Shown here piece by piece: positions 6,026 to 12,062 of a stretch of DNA of 13,209 nt. Below the pieces are notes generated by a model. That model ran no database searches. It saw nothing but the letters and a program-made list of their open reading frames with translations, and was not told the origin of the DNA. Positions within the stretch are counted from its first letter, which is position 1, and each line of letters begins with the position of its first letter. This DNA is from Ruminococcus sp. Lineage in GTDB: Bacteria; Bacillota; Clostridia; Oscillospirales; Ruminococcaceae. Position numbers and translations under genes: made by a program. The stretch lies in the NCBI GenBank assembly GCA_014799675.1, contig JAAVHM010000040.1, positions 22,348 through 35,556 on the forward strand, read 5' to 3'.

Positions 6026-7771
6026 ATGATAAGAAAACTTGCGGGAAGCATACGGGAGTACAAAAAAGTCTCCATAGCAACGCCGATACTGGTTTCCCTG
6101 GAGGTCGTAATGGAATGTGTTATCCCATTCGTTATCGCCGAGCTTGTTAATCAGATAAAGGACGGCTGCGAAATGAGAACCATACTGCTTTACGGTCTTG
6201 CTCTTGTGGCAATGGCTTGCCTTTCGCTGCTCTTCGGCGCGCTTGCGGGAGCGACCTGTGCAACAGCTTCATGCGGCTTTGCGAAAAATTTAAGAAAGGA
6301 TATGTTCCTGAACATTCAGAAATATTCCTTTGAGAACATTGACAGGTTTTCGACCTCGTCGCTGGTAACAAGACTTACCACCGACGTAACAAACGTCCAG
6401 AACGCATTTATGATGATAATAAGGATTGCTGTGCGCGCTCCGTTTATGCTGATATTTTCTTTTGTTATGGCTTTTGTCATGGGCGGAAAAATGGCGGCGA
6501 TATTTATTGTGGTCGCGCCTGTTCTCGCTTTCGGACTGTTTTTTGTAAGCTATAAGGTAATGCCTCTTTTCAGAAGCGTTTTCAAGAAATACGACCGCCT
6601 CAACAGCTCCATTCAGGAGAACGTAAAGGGTATCCGCGTCGTGAAATCCTACGTCCGCGAGGAGTACGAAAAGGAAAAATTCGGAACTGCCGCCGAGGAC
6701 GTGTGCAGAGACTTTACAAGGGCGGAAAGAATTCTTGCAGTAAACAATCCACTTATGCAGTTTTGTCTGTATACGGTAATGGTGTTCGTCCTTTCATTCG
6801 GCTCGTACACAATAATCACCACCCACGGCATAGACCTTGATGTGGGACAGTTCAGCGCGCTCCTTACTTACAGCTTTATGATACTTATGAGCCTTATGAT
6901 GATATCAATGATCTTTGTAATGCTCACAATGGCTGCCGAATCGGGCAAGCGTATCGCCGAGGTGCTTGACGAGGAAAGCTCTTTAAGCAACCCCGAGAAC
7001 CCCGTTTACGAGGTAGCGGACGGCTCTGTTGACTTTGAGAACGTCAACTTCAAGTACTATGAAAAAGCGGAAAGAATGACCCTTTCAAATATAGACCTGC
7101 ACATAAAATCGGGACAGACCGTGGGCATAATCGGCGGAACGGGTTCTTCCAAATCAACTCTTGTGCAGCTTATCTCACGTCTTTACGACGTAACGGAGGG
7201 CTCTGTAAAAGTCGGCGGCAGGGACGTGCGCGAGTACGACTTGGACGCTTTGAGAAATCAGGTTGCAGTTGTACTGCAAAAGAATATCCTGTTTTCGGGA
7301 ACGATAAAAGAAAACCTCCGCTGGGGCAACAAGGAAGCCACAGACGAGGAAATGATAGAAGCCTGCAAGCTTTCGCAGGCGGACGAGTTTATACAAACTT
7401 TCCCAGACGGCTACGATACCTATATCGAGCAGGGCGGCGCGAATGTTTCCGGCGGTCAGAAGCAGAGGCTTTGTATCGCACGTGCGCTTCTTAAAAAGCC
7501 TAAGATACTTATTATGGACGACTCCACAAGCGCGGTTGACACAAAAACCGACGCTCTCATAAGAAAGGCAATGAGGGAGTATATCCCCGAGACCACAAAG
7601 TTTATCATTGCCCAGCGTATTTCCTCCGTGCAGGACGCTGACCTTATCATCGTCATGGAGGGCGGTACTATCAGTGCGGCGGGAACTCACGACGAGCTTC
7701 TGAAGTCCAATGAGATATACAAAGACCTTTACAATTTGCAGAACAAGGCGGGTGATAATGATGAGCAGTAA
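6026..7771 (+). CDS. ABC exporter half-transporter with degenerate ATP site (subunit 1)
   Basis: 581 residues from the ATG at 6026, preceded by GAGAGGT; an in-frame TTG at 5966 is part of a TTGACA and is rejected as start. An N-terminal six-helix exporter membrane domain (about residues 15-310) is followed by a nucleotide-binding domain. Walker A is GGTGSSKS at 370-377, with Ser375 where Gly is usual. The signature VSGGQ at 474-478 is canonical. Walker B ends in Asp498-Asp499, so the catalytic Glu is replaced by Asp, and the H-loop His is replaced by Gln530. This is the degenerate partner of a heterodimeric exporter such as LmrCD, BmrCD or TM287/288. It overlaps the next gene by 14 bp. The substrate cannot be told; drug or lipid export is common in the family. 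Confidence 0.93.
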   Translation: MIRKLAGSIREYKKVSIATPILVSLEVVMECVIPFVIAELVNQIKDGCEMRTILLYGLALVAMACLSLLFGALAGATCATASCGFAKNLRKDMFLNIQKYSFENIDRFSTSSLVTRLTTDVTNVQNAFMMIIRIAVRAPFMLIFSFVMAFVMGGKMAAIFIVVAPVLAFGLFFVSYKVMPLFRSVFKKYDRLNSSIQENVKGIRVVKSYVREEYEKEKFGTAAEDVCRDFTRAERILAVNNPLMQFCLYTVMVFVLSFGSYTIITTHGIDLDVGQFSALLTYSFMILMSLMMISMIFVMLTMAAESGKRIAEVLDEESSLSNPENPVYEVADGSVDFENVNFKYYEKAERMTLSNIDLHIKSGQTVGIIGGTGSSKSTLVQLISRLYDVTEGSVKVGGRDVREYDLDALRNQVAVVLQKNILFSGTIKENLRWGNKEATDEEMIEACKLSQADEFIQTFPDGYDTYIEQGGANVSGGQKQRLCIARALLKKPKILIMDDSTSAVDTKTDALIRKAMREYIPETTKFIIAQRISSVQDADLIIVMEGGTISAAGTHDELLKSNEIYKDLYNLQNKAGDNDEQ

Positions 7772-9665
7772 GAAAAAAATGCCAAAAATCAAAAAGGGTA
7801 CAACAGGCAGACTTATTAAAACCATTTTCGGATTTTATCCGGTAATGCTGCCGCTGACTATCGCGTGCATACTTTTCAACGCTGTAGTAGGCTCTATGCC
7901 CTCAATATTCATGCAGAAAGTCATAGCCGCAGTTGAGGAAAACTGGAAGGACGGCTCATGGGAGGCAGCGGGAAAATCCATTATTGGCACGGTGGTTATT
8001 CTCGGCATATTCTATGTCCTTTCCCTTGCTTCGGGATTTATCTACAATCAGACAATGGCGATAATCACGCAGGGAACACTTAAAAAGCTCCGTGAAAAGA
8101 TGTTCAACAATATGCAGAATTTGCCCGTCAAATTCTTTGACACAAACAATCACGGCGACATTATGAGCCATTACACCAACGATATCGACACCCTCCGTCA
8201 AATGGTTTCACAAAGCTTTCCCCAGCTTCTTATTTCAGCGGTAACAGTCATTACGGTTTACAGTATTATGCTGTACTTCTGCCTGTGGCTTGCGCTTGTT
8301 GTTGCCGCGGGAGTTGTCATCATGATATTGGTTACCGAAAAAATAGGCGGCGGCTCCGCAAGATATTTTGTAAGCCAGCAACAGGCTCTCGGTAAGGAAG
8401 AGGGCTACATCGAGGAAATCATGAACGGTCAGAAAGTAGTTAAAGTTTTCTGCCACGAGGAAGAGTGCATTTCCGACTTTGACAAAATAAACAATAAGCT
8501 TTTCGAGGAATCTGAACGCGCAAATAAATACGCAAATCTTCTCGGACCTGTACTTGGCAATATCGGCAACGTCCTTTATGTTGTTGTGGCAATAGTGGGC
8601 GGTTTCCTGCTTATTTCGGGCGCGCCGAATGTCAGCATTTCTGGTATGGCTATAAGCATAAGCGTTGTTGTGCCGTTCCTTAATATGACAAAGCAGTTCG
8701 CAGGAAATATCGGTCAGGTTTCCCACCAGATAAATGCCGTTGTAATGGGTCTCGCAGGTACGGAGCGTATTTTCGAGCTTATCGACCTTGAACCCGAGGT
8801 GGACGACGGTTACGTTACCCTTGTTAATGCAAAGGAAGAAAATGGCGTTATCACCGAGTGCGCCGAGCGTACGGGAATGTGGGCTTGGAAGCACCCTCAT
8901 CAGGCGGACGGTTCAGTTACTTATACAAAGCTTACAGGCGATATCGTTATGGACGACGTTGATTTCGGCTATGACGAGAGCAAGACCGTACTGCACAATG
9001 TTACTCTGTACGCAGAGCCCGGGCAGAAAGTAGCTTTCGTCGGCGCAACGGGCGCAGGAAAGACCACCATAACCAACCTGCTGAACCGTTTTTACGACAT
9101 TGCGGACGGCAAGATACGCTATGACGGAATAAACATAAACAAGATAAAAAAGGCAGATCTGCGCCGTTCCTTGGGAATTGTTCTTCAGGACACAAACCTG
9201 TTTACAGGCACGGTAATGGATAACATTCGTTACGGACGTCTCGACGCCACCGACGAGGAATGTATCGCCGCCGCAAAGCTTGCAGGCGCGCACGATTTTA
9301 TAACACGTCTGCCCCAGGGCTACGATATGCTTCTCACCGAAAACGGCGCAAGCCTTTCACAGGGTCAGAGACAGCTCCTTGCAATAAGCCGCGCGGCTGT
9401 TGCGAACCCTCCCGTTATGATTCTGGACGAAGCGACTTCCTCCATAGACACCCACACCGAGGCTGTAGTACAGCGGGGCATGGACGCTCTCATGAAAGGC
9501 AGGACGGTTTTTGTGATCGCCCACAGACTTTCCACCGTAAAGGATTCGGACGTTATCATGGTTCTGGAGCAGGGCAGGATAATCGAGCGCGGAAACCACG
9601 AAAAGCTTATTGCCGAAAAGGGCAAGTATTATCAGCTTTACACAGGCGCGTTTGAACTTGAATGA
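7758..9665 (+). CDS. ABC exporter half-transporter, catalytic partner (subunit 2)
   Basis: 635 residues. The first of two adjacent ATGs (7758 and 7761) is chosen; it lies inside the end of subunit 1, with AAGGCGGG just upstream, indicating translational coupling. A basic N terminus is followed by a six-helix membrane domain. An insert of about 50 residues (around VTLVNAKEENG and TGMWAWKHP) then precedes the ATPase domain, and similar inserts are, from memory, known in clostridial homologues. Walker A GATGAGKT is at 429-436, Walker B has Asp557-Glu558 and the H-loop has His589, all canonical, whereas the signature is LSQGQ (533-537) instead of LSGGQ. Paired with subunit 1 this gives one fully consensus site (this Walker A/B plus the partner VSGGQ) and one degenerate site. 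Its 3' end overlaps a small gene on the other strand by 28 bp. Confidence 0.94.
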   Translation: MMSSKKKMPKIKKGTTGRLIKTIFGFYPVMLPLTIACILFNAVVGSMPSIFMQKVIAAVEENWKDGSWEAAGKSIIGTVVILGIFYVLSLASGFIYNQTMAIITQGTLKKLREKMFNNMQNLPVKFFDTNNHGDIMSHYTNDIDTLRQMVSQSFPQLLISAVTVITVYSIMLYFCLWLALVVAAGVVIMILVTEKIGGGSARYFVSQQQALGKEEGYIEEIMNGQKVVKVFCHEEECISDFDKINNKLFEESERANKYANLLGPVLGNIGNVLYVVVAIVGGFLLISGAPNVSISGMAISISVVVPFLNMTKQFAGNIGQVSHQINAVVMGLAGTERIFELIDLEPEVDDGYVTLVNAKEENGVITECAERTGMWAWKHPHQADGSVTYTKLTGDIVMDDVDFGYDESKTVLHNVTLYAEPGQKVAFVGATGAGKTTITNLLNRFYDIADGKIRYDGININKIKKADLRRSLGIVLQDTNLFTGTVMDNIRYGRLDATDEECIAAAKLAGAHDFITRLPQGYDMLLTENGASLSQGQRQLLAISRAAVANPPVMILDEATSSIDTHTEAVVQRGMDALMKGRTVFVIAHRLSTVKDSDVIMVLEQGRIIERGNHEKLIAEKGKYYQLYTGAFELE

Positions 9666-9904
9666 TTGTCGGTCTCTTTAAACGCGTTGAAAACGTCGTT
9701 TGATATTTCTAAAAGCTGTTCCGAGTGATATTTTGAAATTTTAAAAATCAGCCAAGAGGCGTTTTGGATATTTTCAAAATTTAACTCGGTTTGCGCATAC
9801 CCGCAGAAAGCTGTGTGTAAAATATCCATTATTTCCGATATGGATTTGGCAATCAGAACTTCGTACTCCAATGCGTTTGAAATGGCGTATAAATTTTTGT
9901 TCAT
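9638..9904 (-). CDS. Small unknown protein opposite the XRE cluster
   Basis: 88 residues, ATG at 9904 with AAAGGAAAA at proper spacing and a near-consensus promoter at 9971-9943, so I believe it is real despite its size. I do not recognise the family. The sequence looks entirely helical and acidic-hydrophobic (for example YEVLIAKSISEIMDILHTAF and ISKYHSEQLLEISNDVFNAF), with no membrane segment or known DNA-binding motif. The last 28 bp overlap the 3' end of the ABC exporter subunit 2 gene, tail to tail. Its promoter spacer is filled by a palindromic operator that recurs in front of the divergent XRE genes, so it is probably repressed by one of those regulators. An antitoxin-like, anti-repressor or structural role are all possible; none is shown. 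Confidence 0.7.
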   Translation of the reverse strand: MNKNLYAISNALEYEVLIAKSISEIMDILHTAFCGYAQTELNFENIQNASWLIFKISKYHSEQLLEISNDVFNAFKETDNHSSSNAPV

Positions 9905-9942
9905 TGGTGATTTTCCTTTCGTTATCTCTTTTGTATAATCAA

Positions 9943-9971
9943 ATTATAACACCCGAGTACGGTGTAGTCAA
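9943..9971 (-). promoter_or_regulatory. Promoter of the small unknown gene, spacer filled by an operator
   Basis: On the minus strand: TTGACT (9971-9966), a spacer of exactly 17 bp, and TATAAT (9948-9943). The transcript would start near 9936, about 30 bases before the ATG at 9904. Confidence 0.8.
9949..9965 (-). promoter_or_regulatory. 17-bp palindromic operator, copy 1
   Basis: Read on the minus strand this is ACACCGTACTCGGGTGT, with ACACC/GGTGT arms. It coincides exactly with the -35/-10 spacer, the best place for a repressor to block polymerase. The same sequence, differing at 2 of 17 positions and inverted relative to this one, occurs at 10015-10031. Confidence 0.75.
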
Positions 9972-10014
9972 TATGTAAATTAAACAATTATAAAAACATT
10001 TTTTATGCAATATT

Positions 10015-10031
10015 ACACCGTATACGGGTGT
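10015..10031 (+). promoter_or_regulatory. 17-bp palindromic operator, copy 2
   Basis: ACACCGTATACGGGTGT on the plus strand. It is followed by GATAATTTGA (10033), which parallels TATAATTTGA after copy 1, so GATAAT (10033-10038) is the likely -10 box for the XRE genes. No good -35 is seen. The centres of the two operators are 66 bp apart. Confidence 0.72.
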
Positions 10032-10064
10032 GGATAATTTGAATATTTTACCAAGGAGGTCACT

Positions 10065-10286
10065 ATGCCTATTACGTATAAAATTGACGTTTTGTCTGAA
10101 TTAAAAGCAAAAGGATACCCCACAACGGTACTTCGCAAGGACAAAATTCTTGGTGAGTCTGCCATACAGCGGCTTAGACATAAAAAAAGCGTTTCGTATA
10201 CTGTACTTGCAAGACTTTGCAAAATGCTTGAATGTCAGCCCGGGGACATTCTTGAATACATCCCCGATAATTCTGAAAATAATTGA
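10065..10286 (+). CDS. Small XRE/HTH_26-type regulator 1
   Basis: 73 residues, ATG preceded by a perfect AAGGAGGT (10053-10060). The whole protein is a Cro/C1-type helix-turn-helix domain of the HTH_26 kind (Pfam PF13443). Features are an MPITYKIDVLSELKAKG opening helix, a putative recognition region around GESAIQRLRHKK, a YTVLARLCKMLE helix and the closing CQPGDILEYIP that marks this group. It lacks any sensor or oligomerisation domain, so it would act as a small dimeric DNA-binding protein. It is the first of three tandem paralogs and lies directly downstream of a palindromic operator, so autoregulation through that operator is the simplest idea. Confidence 0.9.
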   Translation: MPITYKIDVLSELKAKGYPTTVLRKDKILGESAIQRLRHKKSVSYTVLARLCKMLECQPGDILEYIPDNSENN

Positions 10287-10293
10287 TATAATG

Positions 10294-10307
10294 CACAAAG
10301 TTTTGTG
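10294..10307. promoter_or_regulatory. Palindrome upstream of XRE gene 2
   Basis: CACAAAGTTTTGTG, perfect 6-bp arms around GT, located 12 bp before a TATAAT. Its sequence is unrelated to the ACACC/GGTGT operator, so a different regulator of the cluster may bind here. Confidence 0.5.
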
Positions 10308-10319
10308 TGTTATGCGTAT

Positions 10320-10325
10320 TATAAT
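10320..10325 (+). promoter_or_regulatory. -10 box of an internal promoter for XRE genes 2 and 3
   Basis: TATAAT followed by TTGGAATT, closely resembling the sequence after the other two promoters of the module (TATAATTTGA and GATAATTTGA). No convincing -35 is found at 16-18 bp, where the CACAAAGTTTTGTG palindrome sits instead. Confidence 0.45.
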
Positions 10326-10347
10326 TTGGAATTGGAGGTGCTGTTAA

Positions 10348-10572
10348 ATGTCAATAAAATATGACAAATTATTTGCTCTTTTAAAAGAAAAAGGCTGGAA
10401 CAGCACTCGGATAAGAAACGAAAATTTAATCGGACAAGGAACTTTAACAAACCTTAGAAACGGCAAAGGCGGTTTAGACCACAAAACAATTGACAGAATA
10501 TGTCGTGTCTTGGATTGCCAGCCGGGGGATATAATGGAGTACGTCCCTGAAAATTCGGAAAGTGACGAGTGA
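10348..10572 (+). CDS. Small XRE/HTH_26-type regulator 2
   Basis: 74 residues with GGAGGTG about 9 bases before the ATG. Same layout as its two neighbours: MSIKYDKLFALLKEKGW at the start, a putative recognition region GQGTLTNLRNGKGG, TIDRICRVLDCQPGDIMEYVP, and a short acidic tail. The recognition region differs strongly from those of genes 1 and 3, whereas the C-terminal signature is nearly identical, pointing to divergence of DNA target after duplication. It may have its own promoter (TATAAT at 10320-10325) and is followed 24 bp later by gene 3, with which it is probably co-transcribed. Confidence 0.9.
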   Translation: MSIKYDKLFALLKEKGWNSTRIRNENLIGQGTLTNLRNGKGGLDHKTIDRICRVLDCQPGDIMEYVPENSESDE

Positions 10573-10596
10573 AGTAATTAAAAGGGTGTATATATA

Positions 10597-10812
10597 ATGC
10601 CGATAAGCTATTCAAAATTATTGAAAATATTTGAGGAAAAAGGTATATCCTCTTACACAGTCACAAAAAAAGATAAAATTATCGGTCAGGCAACGTGGAA
10701 AAAAATACATGACGGCGGACACATTGACACAAGAACAGTTGAAGCACTTTGCAAATATTTGGACTGCCAACCGGGGGACATTCTCGAATACGTCCCCGAA
10801 AACGAAAATTAA
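10597..10812 (+). CDS. Small XRE/HTH_26-type regulator 3
   Basis: 71 residues, ATG with AAAGGGTG upstream. Homologous throughout to the preceding two genes (MPISYSKLLKIFEEKG start, TVEALCKYLDCQPGDILEYVPEN end) but with a distinct putative recognition region, GQATWKKIHDGGHID. Like them it is a bare helix-turn-helix domain without partner domain. No terminator with a T-run follows; the next structure is a hairpin element at 10836-10911, and read-through into the DUF3783 gene is possible. Confidence 0.9.
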   Translation: MPISYSKLLKIFEEKGISSYTVTKKDKIIGQATWKKIHDGGHIDTRTVEALCKYLDCQPGDILEYVPENEN

Positions 10813-10835
10813 AAATACTGCATAATTTTGTAAAA

Positions 10836-10911
10836 TGTAGGGGCGGATTCTATATCCGCCCGTTGGTTTATAAGCAATGTGCTTCGGGCGCATACAGGAT
10901 GCGCCCCTACA
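10836..10911. repeat. 76-bp element with terminal inverted repeats and two hairpins
   Basis: The ends are perfect 10-bp inverted repeats, TGTAGGGGCG (10836-10845) and CGCCCCTACA (10902-10911). Inside are two perfect 8-bp hairpins: GGGCGGAT/ATCCGCCC (10841-10861, 5-base loop) and GGGCGCAT/ATGCGCCC (10886-10906, 5-base loop). The GC-rich element sits in AT-rich surroundings. It resembles a REP or MITE-like dispersed repeat. No coding capacity and no certain target-site duplication are seen. Confidence 0.7.
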
Positions 10912-10943
10912 AAAAATGACAGCTTTTAAACAGGAGTGATATT

Positions 10944-11339
10944 ATGAAATCAAGAATTATCCCCACCATACCCGAAACTATCTTGTCCTACAACATCGGC
11001 GAAAAAGCCGAAAAACTTGAAGAAGCCGCAAGCTCCCTTAACATGAAGCACGTCCCCATACCTGAGAACAAGGCAGGGGAGACCGTAGGCTTTCTTGCAG
11101 GTTACAGCGGCTTTACCTCCAACGGCACGGAAATTTCCGCAGAGGGCGAGTGTATAATTTTTTCGGGAATTACGAGCAAACATCTTGACCAACTGCTGAA
11201 AGCCATGCGTGACAGGGAACTCGACATACCCTTGAAAGCTGTTGTAACTCAACACAATCAAAGCCAGAGCATTGAGTGGCTTTTGGGGGAGCTTTCAAAG
11301 GAACGTGCGGCAATTGAGAAAGGGAGAAAAAATAAATGA
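10944..11339 (+). CDS. DUF3783 domain protein
   Basis: 131 residues; AGGAGTG at 10932-10938 supports the ATG. The C-terminal part, ECIIFSGITSKHLDQLLKAM followed by IPLKAVVTQHNQ and a W-LL-EL helix, is the DUF3783 domain (Pfam PF12646), a short domain of unknown function. The first 60 residues (a MKSRIIPTIPETILSYNIG opening and a KHVPIPENKAGETVGFLAG stretch) are the usual N-terminal extension, by memory of homologues. The protein is soluble, without signal peptide. It overlaps the next gene by ATGA, so the two are translationally coupled and may form a functional pair. No promoter of its own is clear; the hairpin element lies immediately upstream. Confidence 0.85.
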   Translation: MKSRIIPTIPETILSYNIGEKAEKLEEAASSLNMKHVPIPENKAGETVGFLAGYSGFTSNGTEISAEGECIIFSGITSKHLDQLLKAMRDRELDIPLKAVVTQHNQSQSIEWLLGELSKERAAIEKGRKNK

Positions 11340-11668
11340 ACATTCAGATATTCGGAAAATCCAAATGCTTCGACACAAAAAAGGCGGAGCGTTACTTCAA
11401 AGAGCGCGGCATAAAATTTCAGTCGGTGGACATTCTTTCCAAAGGCTTGAGCAAGGGCGAACTGGAAAGCGTCTGCAAAGCCGTGGGCGGGCTTGAAAAG
11501 CTTATCGACGAAAAGAGCAAGGATTACTGCAATATAAAATACCTCCTTGACGACGCAAAGGCGGACAAGCTTGCGGAACAGCCCAAGCTGTACAAAACGC
11601 CCATAGTCCGCAACGGCAAGCAAGCCACGGTAGGCTACTGCTCCGAAATATGGAAAGAATGGGAGTAA
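11336..11668 (+). CDS. ArsC/Spx-family thioredoxin-fold protein
   Basis: 110 residues, start ATG overlapping the previous stop (ATGA) with GGGAGAAA upstream. The opening MNIQIFGKSKCFDTKKAERY is typical of the ArsC family (Pfam PF03960), with a single N-terminal Cys11 instead of the CxxC of Spx. The middle KAVGGLEKLIDEKSKDY and the late YKTPIVRNGKQATVGY follow the family order. Arsenate reductase activity is not demonstrated: no arsenic transporter or ArsR regulator lies nearby, and many such proteins serve unknown thiol-redox roles. The pairing with DUF3783 is the best clue to its function. A perfect hairpin begins inside its last codons. Confidence 0.88.
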   Translation: MNIQIFGKSKCFDTKKAERYFKERGIKFQSVDILSKGLSKGELESVCKAVGGLEKLIDEKSKDYCNIKYLLDDAKADKLAEQPKLYKTPIVRNGKQATVGYCSEIWKEWE

Positions 11669-11685
11669 GGAAAAACCTTACTCCC
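11661..11685 (+). terminator. Hairpin spanning the stop codon of the ArsC-like gene
   Basis: GGGAGTAAGG and CCTTACTCCC form a perfect 10-bp stem around AAAAA. The stem includes the TAA stop. There is no T-run after it, so it may stabilise the 3' end or terminate weakly. Confidence 0.45.
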
Positions 11686-11715
11686 AATTGTCAATAAAGG
11701 TTATATATTTTGTAG

Positions 11716-11739
11716 GGCGGGGGCTTGCTCCCGCCTTTT
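11716..11739 (+). terminator. Probable intrinsic terminator of the DUF3783-ArsC operon
   Basis: An 8-bp GC-rich stem (GGCGGGGG with CTCCCGCC, one G-T pair) closes on CTTG and is followed by TTTT. It lies between convergent genes. The TGTAGGGCGG beginning just before it resembles the end of the element at 10836, so it could also be a shortened relative of that repeat. Confidence 0.6.
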
Positions 11740-11749
11740 GAACAACAAC

Positions 11750-12061
11750 CTATATTCCAAAGGAATTTATTGCGCCAAGCATTTCGTTCCATTCGGCGAT
11801 CATTTTTTCAAGACGTTCCCTGCCCGTGTCGGTAACGCGGTAGTATTTGCGGGTGGGACCCCCCGAGACCTCTCCCGTGTAGCTTTCGGTGCAGCCGTCC
11901 CCGTGAAGCCGCCGCAGAATAGCGTATACCGTGCTTTCGTTTATGTCGGGGAAAGCCTCCGTGACCCGCTTCATTATTTCGTAGCCGTAAAGCTCCTCTT
12001 TAGAAACCACCTGCAAAATGCACATCTCCAGCACGCCTTTTTTCATTTGACCTTTATCCAT
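11750..12061 (-). CDS. PadR-family transcriptional regulator
   Basis: 103 residues from the ATG at 12061, with GGTGAGG about 6 bases upstream; the in-frame GTG at 12073 overlaps that site. The winged-helix PadR pattern is complete: KKGVLEMCILQVVSKEELYG, YEIMKRVTEAFPDINESTVY, AILRRLHGDGC and the wing GGPTRKYYRVTDTGRERLEKM. At this length it has a very short C-terminal dimerisation helix, as in the small PadR subfamily. It begins 1 bp after the stop of the HAAS membrane protein gene and is surely co-transcribed with it. PadR/HAAS pairs are common in Firmicutes, usually with the regulator first; here the order is reversed. It is likely to control their common promoter. Confidence 0.92.
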   Translation of the reverse strand: MDKGQMKKGVLEMCILQVVSKEELYGYEIMKRVTEAFPDINESTVYAILRRLHGDGCTESYTGEVSGGPTRKYYRVTDTGRERLEKMIAEWNEMLGAINSFGI

Positions 12062-12062
12062 A

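Noticed and set aside
8235..8900. 221-codon minus frame inside the second exporter gene, and a similar one at 7175-7825
   Set aside because: Both are antisense to conserved ABC exporter sequence and read as typical shadow frames rich in Cys, His and Asn without motifs.
9638..10812. Classical toxin-antitoxin locus or prophage remnant
   Set aside because: No toxin fold (RelE, HicA, Fic, PIN), integrase, excisionase or phage gene is recognisable; the small protein is unknown and the regulators are bare HTH domains, so a named system would be a guess.
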